Below, piece after piece: positions 24,357 to 32,870 of a stretch of 64,000 nt of DNA (position 1 is its first letter; the number at the start of each line of letters is the position of its first letter). Made by a program: the position numbers and the translations under genes. This DNA comes from Kineococcus aurantiacus (GTDB lineage Bacteria; Actinomycetota; Actinomycetes; Actinomycetales; Kineococcaceae), in NCBI RefSeq assembly GCF_013409345.1, contig NZ_JACCBB010000001.1, positions 2,852,001-2,916,000 on the forward strand, given 5' to 3'. The notes beneath the pieces were generated by a model. The model made no database searches. It was not told the DNA's origin and worked only from the letters and a program-made list of their open reading frames with translations.

Positions 24357-25139
24357 GTGATCGGGGTCATCGGTGACAACACCATCGACCGCTACGTCGG
24401 CGAGGTCGAGCGGACCTTCGTCGGCGGCAACGCGCTGAACGTCGCGGTGCAGCTGCACCGGCACGGGCGGCCCGTGCACTACTCCGGCGCCGTCGCCGAC
24501 GACCCCGACGGGCAGGTCGTCCGCGCGGCCGTCGAGGCCCAGGGCGTGGGCGTGACCGGTCTGCGCACCGATCCCGGCGAGACGGCCGTGACGCTGGTGG
24601 AGGTCGCCGCCGACGGCGAGCGCTCCTTCGCCCGCGAGGACTTCGGCGTCACCGCCCGCTTCGTCCCCGCCGAGGCCGAACTGGACCTGCTCGCCCGCTG
24701 CGACTGGGTGCACCTCGGCATGACCGCTGCGGCGCAGCAGGTCCGCGACGCCCTGCGCGCCCGCGGCCCGGTGCGCCTCAGCCAGGACTGCGCCGTCAGC
24801 CCCGGCCACGACGGGCTGGAGGTCGCCTTCCTGTCCGTCGGCGACGACCGCTCCCGGGCGCCGGCCGCCGCCCGGGAGGCCCTCGCCGGCGGGGCCCGGC
24901 TGGCCGTCGCCACCTGCGGGGCCGCCGGCGCCTACGCCACCGACGGGCAGCGGGAGTGGTGGCAGGACGCCACCGCCGCCGACGTCGTCGACACCACCGG
25001 GGCCGGTGACTCCTTCATCGCCGGCTTCATCGCCGCGCGGGTGGACGGGCACGACGTGCCCACCGCCCTGCGCACCGGCTCGCAGTGGGCCGCCGCCACG
25101 TGCGGCCACCTCGCGGGCTGGCCGCAGGACCCCTCGTGA
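24357..25139 (+). CDS. frlD: PfkB-family fructoselysine 6-kinase
   Basis: The 260-residue protein is a ribokinase-fold sugar kinase of the short FrlD type. It opens IGVIGDNTIDRY, binds sugar with TFVGGNALNVAVQLHRHG, and ends with the catalytic motif DTTGAGDSFIAGF (about residue 215), whose Asp activates the sugar hydroxyl. FrlD phosphorylates the 6-OH of fructoselysine. Its neighbour encodes the matching deglycase FrlB and the operon also has FrlC, so the assignment rests on family plus context; glucoselysine or other Amadori compounds are possible. GTG 24357 has the ribosome site GGGAGG. Confidence 0.83.
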   Translation: MIGVIGDNTIDRYVGEVERTFVGGNALNVAVQLHRHGRPVHYSGAVADDPDGQVVRAAVEAQGVGVTGLRTDPGETAVTLVEVAADGERSFAREDFGVTARFVPAEAELDLLARCDWVHLGMTAAAQQVRDALRARGPVRLSQDCAVSPGHDGLEVAFLSVGDDRSRAPAAAREALAGGARLAVATCGAAGAYATDGQREWWQDATAADVVDTTGAGDSFIAGFIAARVDGHDVPTALRTGSQWAAATCGHLAGWPQDPS

Positions 25140-25218
25140 CCTTCCCGGCGCCGCGCCGGGACCCCGACGACCGCCGCCCCTCCGGGCCGGCGGGACCCAC
25201 CACCCAGGGAGTGGAACC

Positions 25219-26232
25219 ATGCTGAACTTCGACGAAGAGCGCTTCGTGCGCATCCAGTCCGGCGCCGTCGGGCTCGCCGGGCAGCTGCACCGGGCCGTGG
25301 CCGACGCGCTGGAGGCCGGCGCGCAGAACCTGTTCTTCCTCGGCGCCGGCGGGGTCACCCTGCTGACCCACCCGGCCGCGCGCCTGCTGCAGACCACCTC
25401 GACCTTCCCCGTCCACCTGGACATGGCCGCCGAGCTCGTGGTGCGCGACAACGTGCACCTCGGGCCGCAGTCCCTCGTCGTCATGCCCTCGCTGTCGGGC
25501 ACCACGAAGGAGGCCGTCGAGGCGCTGGAGTTCTGCCGCGCCAAGGGCGCCCGCGTCCTCACCCTCACCGGGCACGCCGACACCCCGATGGCGCAGCTGG
25601 CCGACGTGAACTTCACGAACTTCGCCGAGGACGACACCTCCAGCGAGTCGTACTACCTGCAGACCCTGCTCATCGCCCTGTCCGTCATGCACCTGCGCGG
25701 GGAGCACGACGCCTACCCGCAGACGGTCGCCGAGCTGGAGGCGCTGCCCGCCCAGCTCGTCGAGGTCAAGCGCGCGTTCGAGTCCCGCGCCGCGGAGATC
25801 GCCCGCACCATCAAGGACGAGCCGTACCACGTCATCACCGCGGCCGGGTCGGCCTGGCCCGAGGCGTACTACTACGGCATGTGCATCCTGGAGGAGATGC
25901 AGTGGATCCGGACCCGCCCGGTGCACGCCTCCGACTTCTTCCACGGCACCCTCGAACTCGTCGAGGCCGGCGTCAGCGTCGTCGTCCTCAAGGGCGAGGA
26001 CGAGACCCGCCCGCTGGCCGAGCGCGTGGAGAAGTTCGTCCCCGACCACACCGAGAAGCTGCTGGTGCTGGACACCGCCGACTTCGAGCTGCCCGGCACC
26101 TCCGCCGCCGTGCGCGCGCTCGTCTCCCCGGTCCTGCTGGCCACGGCCCTGGAACGGCTCAGCGCCCACCTGGAGGTGCTGCGCGACCACCCGCTCACCA
26201 CCCGCCGCTACTACCGGCGCCTGGACTACTGA
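25219..26232 (+). CDS. frlB: SIS-domain fructoselysine-6-phosphate deglycase
   Basis: The 337-residue protein has two SIS domains (LFFLGAGGVTLLTHPAARLL; VVMPSLSGTTKEAVEAL; VITAAGSAWPEAYYYGMCI). The stretch LEEMQWIRTRPVHASDFFHG holds the Glu and His that act in this deglycase group (FrlB/FraB). FrlB splits fructoselysine 6-phosphate into glucose 6-phosphate and lysine, the point where this operon would hand lysine to the neighbouring catabolic operon. ATG 25219 has the ribosome site GGGAGTGG. It follows frlD by 79 bp. Confidence 0.85.
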   Translation: MLNFDEERFVRIQSGAVGLAGQLHRAVADALEAGAQNLFFLGAGGVTLLTHPAARLLQTTSTFPVHLDMAAELVVRDNVHLGPQSLVVMPSLSGTTKEAVEALEFCRAKGARVLTLTGHADTPMAQLADVNFTNFAEDDTSSESYYLQTLLIALSVMHLRGEHDAYPQTVAELEALPAQLVEVKRAFESRAAEIARTIKDEPYHVITAAGSAWPEAYYYGMCILEEMQWIRTRPVHASDFFHGTLELVEAGVSVVVLKGEDETRPLAERVEKFVPDHTEKLLVLDTADFELPGTSAAVRALVSPVLLATALERLSAHLEVLRDHPLTTRRYYRRLDY

Positions 26233-26380
26233 GACCCGACCACCGACCGTTCCGACCACCCGACCCCGGAGGCCAGCGTGCCCGGCACCCGCCCGAGCGC
26301 CCCGCTCACCGCGGCGCTCGCCGCGCTCCCGCGGGAGACTCCGCAGGTGCCGCTCGTCGGGCTCGTCCCGGTGGGTTCAG

Positions 26381-26386
26381 TAGCGT
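26381..26386 (+). promoter_or_regulatory. possible -10 TAGCGT of the gntR gene
   Basis: TAGCGT stands 29 bases before ATG 26416 in the 183-bp gap after frlB; the -35 is weak. The rest of that gap (26233-26380) shows no gene I can support, although the frame is open from 26278. Confidence 0.35.
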
Positions 26387-26415
26387 CGCTCCCCTCGACG
26401 GAGGAGGGGACCACC

Positions 26416-27135
26416 ATGCCCGACAAGCGGCCGCTGCCCAGCATCGTGCGCGACCAGCTCATGGACCTGCTGCGGGCGCAGGGGTTCAAGCCGGGGGACC
26501 GGCTGCCCAGCGAGGCGGAGATCTCCCGCCTGTGGGACGTCGGGCGCAGCAGCGTCCGGGAAGCGCTGAAGCTGCTGGAGCAGGAGGGGCTGGTCCAGGC
26601 CGAGCGCGGCCGGGGACGGTTCCTGTCCTCCCTCGGCAGCCTCAGCGTGGACCGGCCCATCACCCGGTTCGAGTCCGCCACCCAGATGCTGGCCAGCCTG
26701 GGGCGCAGCAGCCGCACCATGGTGCTGTCGGTCACCGAGACCGACCCCTCGCCCGAGGCGGTCGAGGCCCTCGGCCTGGCCGAGGGCGAACGGGTCGTCC
26801 GCCTCGAGCGGCTGCGCTCGGACGGGGACGACCCCCTCATCTACAGCGTCGACACCATCCCGGCCTTCTGCATCCCCGGCCCCGTCCGCCACGTGGACTG
26901 GACCGGCTCGCTCACCGAGCTGCTCGCCATCCAGGGGCACCTGCCCGTCTCCTCGGCCGCCCGCCTGCAGGCCGTCGAGCTGCCCGAGCAGGTGCGCACC
27001 CAGTACCACCTCGACGGTTTCGGCCCGTGGCTGCTCATCACCGAGACCGCCATCACCACGACCGGCCGCCGGGTCCTGCTCGCCGAGGACTACCACCGCG
27101 GTGACGCCTTCACCTTCAACGTCCTGCGCCGCTGA
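26416..27135 (+). CDS. GntR family regulator (FrlR-like, UTRA domain)
   Basis: The 239-residue protein has a GntR winged helix (LPSEAEISRLWDVGRSSVREALKLLEQEGLVQ, residues 35-65 region, with the VREAL recognition helix) and a C-terminal UTRA effector domain (YSVDTIPA, ending AEDYHRGDAFTFNVLRR). It probably represses the frl operon until fructoselysine 6-phosphate or a similar ligand binds, as FrlR does in other bacteria. ATG 26416 has the strong ribosome site GGAGGAGGGG. A GTG at 26278 would add 46 poorly conserved-looking residues and is rejected. Likely operators are at 24316-24326 and 22598-22610. Confidence 0.85.
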   Translation: MPDKRPLPSIVRDQLMDLLRAQGFKPGDRLPSEAEISRLWDVGRSSVREALKLLEQEGLVQAERGRGRFLSSLGSLSVDRPITRFESATQMLASLGRSSRTMVLSVTETDPSPEAVEALGLAEGERVVRLERLRSDGDDPLIYSVDTIPAFCIPGPVRHVDWTGSLTELLAIQGHLPVSSAARLQAVELPEQVRTQYHLDGFGPWLLITETAITTTGRRVLLAEDYHRGDAFTFNVLRR

Positions 27136-27193
27136 GCGACGCAGGGGCCAGCGCGCCGGCCCCGGCCGGCGACCACCCCCCGAGAGAGGTCCC

Positions 27194-28657
27194 ATGTCCG
27201 CACGCACCGCGCTGAGGCTGCCGACCCCCGTCCCCGCCTCCCCCCAGGACCGTTCCTACTGGCTCGACACCACCGTCCCCGAGCGGGGTGACGAGCTGCC
27301 CGCCCTGCGCGGGGACACCACCGCCCGCGTCGCCGTCGTCGGCGGGGGGCTGACCGGCCTGTGGACGGCCTACCGCATCGTCCAGGCCCAGCCCGACGCG
27401 GACGTCGTCGTGCTGGAGGCCGAGTTCTGCGGCGCCGGGGCCTCGGGCCGCAACGGCGGCCAGGTCCACAGCTGGTGCGAGAGCCTGGACCGCCTCGAAG
27501 CCGTCGTCGGGCCCCGCGAGGCGGTCCGGCTGGCCCGCGCCTCGGTGGAGGCGATCGAGGAGCTCGCCGCCCTGCAGGACGGCGGCCTGGACATGGACCT
27601 GCGGCTGGACGGCTGGATCTGGGGCGCCAGCTCCCGGGCCCAGGAGGGGGCCTGGGCCGACGCCCTGGCCCGCAGCCGCGCCGCCGGCCTCGACGTCTAC
27701 ACCGAGCTGGACGCCGACGGGATGCTGGCCCGCACCGGGACGGCCACGTCGTACCAGGGCGTGGTGGAGGAACGCGCCGGGAGCCTGCACCCCGGCAAGC
27801 TCGTGCGCGGGCTGCGCGACCTCCTGCTCGCCCGGGGTGTGCGCATCCACGAGCGCACGCCCGTCACCGAGATCGGGTCCGGTCCGCGGCCGGTGCTGCG
27901 GACCCCCGGCGGCAGCGTCCGCGCCGAGAAGGTCCTGCTCGCCACCAACGCCTGGGCCGGGGCCATCCCCGAGATCAACCGCTTCATGTACTCCGTGGAG
28001 AGCCAGGTCGTCGTCACCGTCCCGATCCCGGACCGCCTCGACGCCCTGGGCTGGAAGAGCGGGGCGTCCATCTGCGACTCCCAGCGCCAGGTGCTGTACT
28101 TCCAGCGCACCGTGGACGGGCGCGTGCTGCTCGGGCAGGGCACCGGGAACCCCGTCTTCGCCGGCCGCCTCGGCGCCCGCACCAACCGCAACCCCCCGCT
28201 GGCGGCCAGCGCCGTCGCCGAGCTGCACCGGCTGTACCCCTCGCTGGCCGACGTCCCCATCGCCTACGACTGGGTGGGCGCCATCGACTGCGTCGCCACC
28301 CACGTCCCGGTCCTGGGGACCCTCACCGACCGCCCCGACGTGCACTACTGCGTCGGCTGGAACGGCACCGCGCTGGCCCAGCTGCCGGTCGTCTCCCGGA
28401 TCCTGGCCTCGGTCCTGCTGGGGACCGACGACGAGTGGGGCCGCAGCCGCCTCGTCGGGGCCCCGCCCGTCCCGGTGGTCCGCGAACCCGTCCGCTTCCT
28501 CGGCGCGCAGGTCGTGCGGGCCGCCATCGTGCGCCGCAACGCCCTGGAACGGCACGACCGCCGGGTCGACCCCCTCACCCGGGCCCTGACCCACCTCATG
28601 CCCACCCCCGAGGCGGTCCCGGCCCCCGACGAACCCGGCCGCACCCCCGCCGTCTGA
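27194..28657 (+). CDS. FAD-dependent oxidoreductase (DAO/PuuB-like)
   Basis: The 487-residue protein has the FAD motif VAVVGGGLTGLWTAYRIVQ, the second FAD signature GAGASGRNGGQVHSW, and a DAO-type substrate domain ending YCVGWNGTALAQLPVVSRIL. It resembles gamma-glutamylputrescine oxidase (PuuB) and the pipecolate oxidase AmaA in layout, and bacterial fructosyl-amino acid oxidases belong to the same superfamily. Within the frl operon it could oxidise an Amadori compound directly or act on lysine/pipecolate downstream; the sequence does not decide. ATG 27194 has the ribosome site GAGAGAGG. The 138-bp gap after it holds no gene. Confidence 0.8.
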   Translation: MSARTALRLPTPVPASPQDRSYWLDTTVPERGDELPALRGDTTARVAVVGGGLTGLWTAYRIVQAQPDADVVVLEAEFCGAGASGRNGGQVHSWCESLDRLEAVVGPREAVRLARASVEAIEELAALQDGGLDMDLRLDGWIWGASSRAQEGAWADALARSRAAGLDVYTELDADGMLARTGTATSYQGVVEERAGSLHPGKLVRGLRDLLLARGVRIHERTPVTEIGSGPRPVLRTPGGSVRAEKVLLATNAWAGAIPEINRFMYSVESQVVVTVPIPDRLDALGWKSGASICDSQRQVLYFQRTVDGRVLLGQGTGNPVFAGRLGARTNRNPPLAASAVAELHRLYPSLADVPIAYDWVGAIDCVATHVPVLGTLTDRPDVHYCVGWNGTALAQLPVVSRILASVLLGTDDEWGRSRLVGAPPVPVVREPVRFLGAQVVRAAIVRRNALERHDRRVDPLTRALTHLMPTPEAVPAPDEPGRTPAV

Positions 28658-28795
28658 GGACCCACCACCGCACGACCCGCACCACCCGCACGCAGGAGCA
28701 CCGCCCGGGGGCCGTCGACACCGTCGTCGGCGCCGCCCCCGACCGCCCGGCAGCACCTCAGCGCTCGTCACCCCGACACGACCAGGAGGTCAACC

Positions 28796-30118
28796 ATGCC
28801 CGGAAACACGCGCCGCGCGCTCGTGGCGGCCGGTCTCACCGCCGTCCTCGGCCTCGCCGCCTGCGGGGGCGGGGGGTCCGGCACCGGCGCGGTGGCCGAC
28901 GTCACCGCGTCCCCCACCTACTCCGGTGAGCTGAGCATCCTCACCAAGTTCGGCCAGGCCGAGCTCGCGCCCTACTTCACCGACCTCGCCGCCGCGTACG
29001 AGCAGCAGCACCCCGACGTCGACGTGAAGCTCATCCAGGAGACCGACCAGAGCGTCAAGGACAAGACCAAGACGCTGGTCGCCTCCCAGGCGCTGCCCGA
29101 CATCTACTTCACGTGGACGGGCAACTGGGCGGACAACTTCACCCGCGCCGGCCTGGCCGCCGACCTCACCCCCGTCCTCGGGCCCGGCACCGAGTGGGGT
29201 TCGACCTTCAGCAAGCCGATGCTCGACGCCTTCGCGCAGGACGGGAAGTACTACGGCATCCCGCTCTACACCGACGCCAAGTTCATGGGCTACAACGAGA
29301 AGGTCTTCGCCGACCTCGGGCTGGACGTGCCCGCGACGTTCGAGGAACTGCTGTCCGACTGCGGCACGATCCAGGCCGCCGGGCTGGAACCCATCGCCTT
29401 CGGCAACAAGGACGGCTGGCCCGGCCTGCACTACCTGCAGCAGCTGTTCGCCTACAACGTCCCCACCGCGACGCTGGAAGCCGACTTCGACCCGGCCACC
29501 GCCACCTGGACCGACCCCGGCTACGTGAAGTCCATGGAGCAGTTCGTCCAGCTCGTCCAGCGGTGCACGAGCACCGGCGCGCAGTCCAACGGCGTCCTCT
29601 ACACGACCGCCAAGCAGCAGCAGTCCGACGGCCACGCCGCCATGTACTACCAGGAGATCATCGAGTTCGACGGGACCGCAGCCGAGGGCACCCCGCTGGC
29701 CCGCGACGGTTTCGGGTTCTTCCCCCTGCCCGTCCCCGAGGGCGCCGCCGGCGACCCGGAGGCGATCGAGGGCGCCCCCGAGGGGTACTTCGTCAACGCC
29801 CGGTCGAAGAACGCCGCCCTCGCGGTGGACTTCATGAAGTTCGTCACCAGCCAGGAGAACGGCAAGGTCCTCTCGGCCCCGCCGTACGGGCAGCCCAGCG
29901 CCGTCGTGGGCGCCGCGGGCACCTCCAGCCCCGCCGTCGCCGCCTCCGTCCAGGAGCTCGACGAGGCCAGCGCCGTGATCCCCTGGCTGGACACCATCAC
30001 CGTCCCCGACGTGGCCAGCGCGTGGCTCGCCGGGGGTGAGGCGCTCGTCAACGGCGACCGGACACCGCAGGAGGTCCTCGCCGGCGTGCAGAAGGCCTCC
30101 GCCGCGGCGAAGGGCTGA
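28796..30118 (+). CDS. ABC importer, solute-binding lipoprotein (frl operon)
   Basis: The 440-residue CUT1-type binding protein begins with a lipoprotein signal (VLGLAAC, Cys about residue 22) and a Gly/Ser linker. Family patterns follow: YFTDLAAAYEQQHPDVDVKLI, LPDIYFTWTGNWADNF, YYGIPLYTDAKFMGYNEKVF. It should bind the Amadori compound, as FrlO does in Bacillus subtilis; that ligand is inferred from the operon. ATG 28796 has an ideal ribosome site AGGAGG. The next gene follows after four bases. Confidence 0.88.
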   Translation: MPGNTRRALVAAGLTAVLGLAACGGGGSGTGAVADVTASPTYSGELSILTKFGQAELAPYFTDLAAAYEQQHPDVDVKLIQETDQSVKDKTKTLVASQALPDIYFTWTGNWADNFTRAGLAADLTPVLGPGTEWGSTFSKPMLDAFAQDGKYYGIPLYTDAKFMGYNEKVFADLGLDVPATFEELLSDCGTIQAAGLEPIAFGNKDGWPGLHYLQQLFAYNVPTATLEADFDPATATWTDPGYVKSMEQFVQLVQRCTSTGAQSNGVLYTTAKQQQSDGHAAMYYQEIIEFDGTAAEGTPLARDGFGFFPLPVPEGAAGDPEAIEGAPEGYFVNARSKNAALAVDFMKFVTSQENGKVLSAPPYGQPSAVVGAAGTSSPAVAASVQELDEASAVIPWLDTITVPDVASAWLAGGEALVNGDRTPQEVLAGVQKASAAAKG

Positions 30119-30122
30119 GCCG

Positions 30123-31091
30123 GTGGCCCACGACACCTCCTCCCGCGCGCCGGCCGGCCGCGCCCCCGTCGGGCGTCCGCCGCTGCCCACCGCCGCCCGG
30201 GCCCGGACCGGGACGGCGCGCCGGGCCCTGGGCCTGGTGTGGGTGCTGCCGGCCCTGGTCGTCCTGGCGGTCTTCGTCTACCTGCCGCTGGTGCAGAACC
30301 TCGGGTTCAGCTTCCTGAGGTGGGACATCTTCAGCGGCACGTTCTCCTTCGCCGGCGGCGACAACTACCGGAAGATGGCCGGCGACCCGGTGTTCTGGCG
30401 GTCGCTGCGCAACAACATCGCCTACGCCGTCGTCTCGGTCGTGGTGCAGGTCTTCGGGGCCCTGCTGCTGGCCGCGCTCGTCGAGAGCCTGCGCAGCGAC
30501 CGGTGGCGCCGGGCGCTGCGCGCGGTCTACTTCATCCCCTCGGCCATCTCCATCACGGTCGCGGGCCTGCTGTTCTACTTCCTCTACGAACCGAACCTCG
30601 GCCTGCTCAACGCCGCCCTCGGGGGCCTGGGCCTGGACGGGCTGGAGCACGCCTGGCTGGGCGACAGCGGCACCGCCGTCTACGCGGTCATCGCCATGAG
30701 CCAGTGGCAGGGTTTCGGCTACAGCACGCTGCTGTTCGCGCTGGCCATCCAGCGCATCCCCCCGGAGATCATGGAGGCCGCGGCCCTCGACGGGGTCGGT
30801 CCCGTGCGCCGCTTCCTGCAGATCACCGCCCCCCTGGTGGGGGAGATGACCTCGCTCATGGTGATCGTCACGATCTCCGGCGCCTTCCAGGTGTTCAACG
30901 AGGTCATGGTCATGACCTCCGGCGGACCCGACAACTCCTCGCAGGTCCTCGGGACGTGGCTGTACCAGAGCGGTTTCGTGCAGAACGACTTCGGGTACGC
31001 GGCGGCGATCGCCGTCGTGGTGTTCTTCGTGACGTTCCTCGTCGCGCTGGCGCAGCTGGCGCTGGGCCGCCGGCGCAGAGTGGAGTGGTGA
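30123..31091 (+). CDS. ABC importer, permease (frl operon)
   Basis: The 322-residue CUT1 permease has a cytoplasmic N-terminus of about 35 residues and six membrane segments. The EAA loop reads EIMEAAALDGVGPVRRFLQI near residue 220. It corresponds to FrlN in position and type. GTG 30123 follows the binding-protein stop closely, and its own stop overlaps the next start (ATGA). Confidence 0.87.
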   Translation: MAHDTSSRAPAGRAPVGRPPLPTAARARTGTARRALGLVWVLPALVVLAVFVYLPLVQNLGFSFLRWDIFSGTFSFAGGDNYRKMAGDPVFWRSLRNNIAYAVVSVVVQVFGALLLAALVESLRSDRWRRALRAVYFIPSAISITVAGLLFYFLYEPNLGLLNAALGGLGLDGLEHAWLGDSGTAVYAVIAMSQWQGFGYSTLLFALAIQRIPPEIMEAAALDGVGPVRRFLQITAPLVGEMTSLMVIVTISGAFQVFNEVMVMTSGGPDNSSQVLGTWLYQSGFVQNDFGYAAAIAVVVFFVTFLVALAQLALGRRRRVEW

Positions 31092-31921
31092 TGACCGCGA
31101 CCGGAACCCGCTACCTGGCCCGGGTGTGCCTGTGGGGGCTGCTGCTGTCCCTGGCCGTCGTGGTCGTCTACCCGCTGCTGTGGATGGTGCTCAACGGGTT
31201 CAAGACCAACGCCGAGCTGTTCGCCAACCCCTTCGCCCTGCCCCACCAGTGGGGGCTGGGGAACTTCGCCGCCGCCTGGGACCGCGGCGTCAGCAGCTAC
31301 CTGGCGACCAGCGTCTTCGTCACGATCGTCTCGACGCTGAGCACCGCGCTGCTCAGCGCCTGGGCGGCCTACGGCCTGACCCGGCTGCGGGTCCCGCTGG
31401 AGGGCCCGCTCACCGCGGTGGTCCTGGCCGGGCTCATGCTGGCCCCCACCGTCGCCCTCATCCCGCTGGTCCAGCTGTTCCAGCGCCTCGGGCTCTACAA
31501 CAGCGTCTGGGCGCTGGTCATCCTCTACACCGCGTTCCGCATCCCGTTCACGACGTTCCTCATCCGCGCCTACATGGTCGAGATCCCCCGTGAGATCGAC
31601 GAGGCCGCCAGCATCGACGGGGCCGGACCCGGGTACACGTTCTGGCGGATCGTCCTGCCGCTGTGCAAGCCGATCATGGCCTCGGTGGTGATCCTGCACG
31701 TGCTGTTCGCGTGGAACGAGTACCTGTTCGCGATGATCTTCACCAGCGGGGCCGGCACCCAGACGCTGCCCGTCGGCCTGACGAACCTCATGGCCCGGCA
31801 CGGGACCGACTACCCCGTCGTCTTCGCCGGCATGGCCATCGCCGCGCTGCCCATGGTGCTGCTCTTCTTCGGCGGCCAGCGCTGGTTCATCCGCGGCCTG
31901 GCCGACGGGGTGGGCAAGTGA
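31091..31921 (+). CDS. ABC importer, permease (frl operon)
   Basis: The 276-residue MalG-type permease has six membrane segments and the EAA loop EIDEAASIDGAGPGYTFWRI near residue 180. It pairs with the product of 30123-31091 and corresponds to FrlM. ATG 31091 overlaps the previous stop and its stop overlaps the frlC start by four bases, so the three genes are translationally coupled. As in the other importer of the window, no ATPase gene is present. Confidence 0.87.
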   Translation: MTATGTRYLARVCLWGLLLSLAVVVVYPLLWMVLNGFKTNAELFANPFALPHQWGLGNFAAAWDRGVSSYLATSVFVTIVSTLSTALLSAWAAYGLTRLRVPLEGPLTAVVLAGLMLAPTVALIPLVQLFQRLGLYNSVWALVILYTAFRIPFTTFLIRAYMVEIPREIDEAASIDGAGPGYTFWRIVLPLCKPIMASVVILHVLFAWNEYLFAMIFTSGAGTQTLPVGLTNLMARHGTDYPVVFAGMAIAALPMVLLFFGGQRWFIRGLADGVGK

Positions 31922-32778
31922 GCCCCACGGCCACCGGCACCCGGCTGCGGATCACCGGCTCGAACTTCAGCTACCAGCACACCACCTTCGCGCGGTTCTG
32001 CGCCGACGCGGCCGAGCTGGGCCTGCGGGACCTGGAGCTGTGGGGGATCGCGCCGCACCTGCAGGTCGACACCGCCACCGCCGCGGACGTCGCCGCGCTG
32101 CGCGCGGAACTGGACCGGCACGGCCTGCGGGTGCGGTGCCTGACCCCCGAGCAGGTCGTGTACCCGGTGAACCTCGCCTCCGGCGACGAGGGCCTGCGCC
32201 GGCGCAGCGTGGCGCTGTTCCGGCGCGCCGCCGACATCGCCGCCGACCTCGGCAGCGACCTGCTGTTCCTCACCTCCGGGCGCGGCTACGAGGACGAACC
32301 GGTCGAGCCGGCCCGGGCCCGGTCGGTCCGGTCGCTGCGCGAAGTGGTCGCCCACGCCGCCGGACTCGGGCTGGAGTGCGTCCTGGAACCGCTGCAACGG
32401 CGCGAGACCAACCTCGTGCGCACCACCGCCGACCTGCGCGCCGCGCTCGACGACGTCGGGGAACCGTCCCTCGGGGTCGCCCTGGACACCGTGGCGATGG
32501 CGTGCGCGGGGGAGGGGGTGCAGGACTACCTGCGGGCGTTCGGCGTCGGGACCGGCGGCGTGCGCCACGTCCACCTCGTCGACGGCACCCCCGCCGGGCA
32601 CCTCGTGCCCGGCGAGGGGGACCTGCCGCTGGCGGACGTCGTGGCCGCGCTGACGGCCGCGGGGTACCCGGGGTGGGCGACGTTCGAGCTGTTCGGCGAC
32701 GGCGGGTACGCCCTGGACCCGCGCCCGGCGCTGGAACGCTGCCTGGAGTGGTTCCGCGGGCTCGACGCCGCGGCCTGA
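31918..32778 (+). CDS. frlC: fructoselysine 3-epimerase (FrlC), TIM-barrel
   Basis: The 286-residue protein is a xylose-isomerase-like TIM barrel. It tracks E. coli FrlC closely: LELWGIAPH, CLTPEQVVYPVNLASGDEGLR, VLEPLQRRETNLV, VALDTVA, HVHLVDGTPAGHLVPGEGDL, ATFELFG. The metal ligands Glu (LEPL), Asp (LDTV), His (HVHLVD) and Glu (FELFG) are all present. FrlC interconverts psicoselysine and fructoselysine, widening the range of glycated amines used. GTG 31918 lies within the stop of the permease gene. It is the last gene of the frl operon and a strong hairpin follows. Confidence 0.85.
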   Translation: MSPTATGTRLRITGSNFSYQHTTFARFCADAAELGLRDLELWGIAPHLQVDTATAADVAALRAELDRHGLRVRCLTPEQVVYPVNLASGDEGLRRRSVALFRRAADIAADLGSDLLFLTSGRGYEDEPVEPARARSVRSLREVVAHAAGLGLECVLEPLQRRETNLVRTTADLRAALDDVGEPSLGVALDTVAMACAGEGVQDYLRAFGVGTGGVRHVHLVDGTPAGHLVPGEGDLPLADVVAALTAAGYPGWATFELFGDGGYALDPRPALERCLEWFRGLDAAA

Positions 32779-32824
32779 CCCCGCAGCAGGACCCCGCGGC
32801 AGGACCCCGCGGGACACCTCACCC

Positions 32825-32859
32825 GCCCCCTCCCCGCGCCGCCGGCGCGGGCAGGGGGC
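32825..32859. terminator. hairpin terminator after frlC, shared with manA
   Basis: GCCCCCT-CCCCGCGCC pairs across a GCC loop with GGCGCGGG-C-AGGGGGC, interrupted by one bulged C. It lies between the convergent frlC and manA stops. Confidence 0.6.
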
Positions 32860-32870
32860 GGACGCGCGCC

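Noticed and set aside
26278-26415. N-terminal extension of the GntR protein
   Set aside because: The frame is open from a GTG at 26278, but ATG 26416 has a strong ribosome site and a -10 element lies between; GntR proteins begin at the later start.
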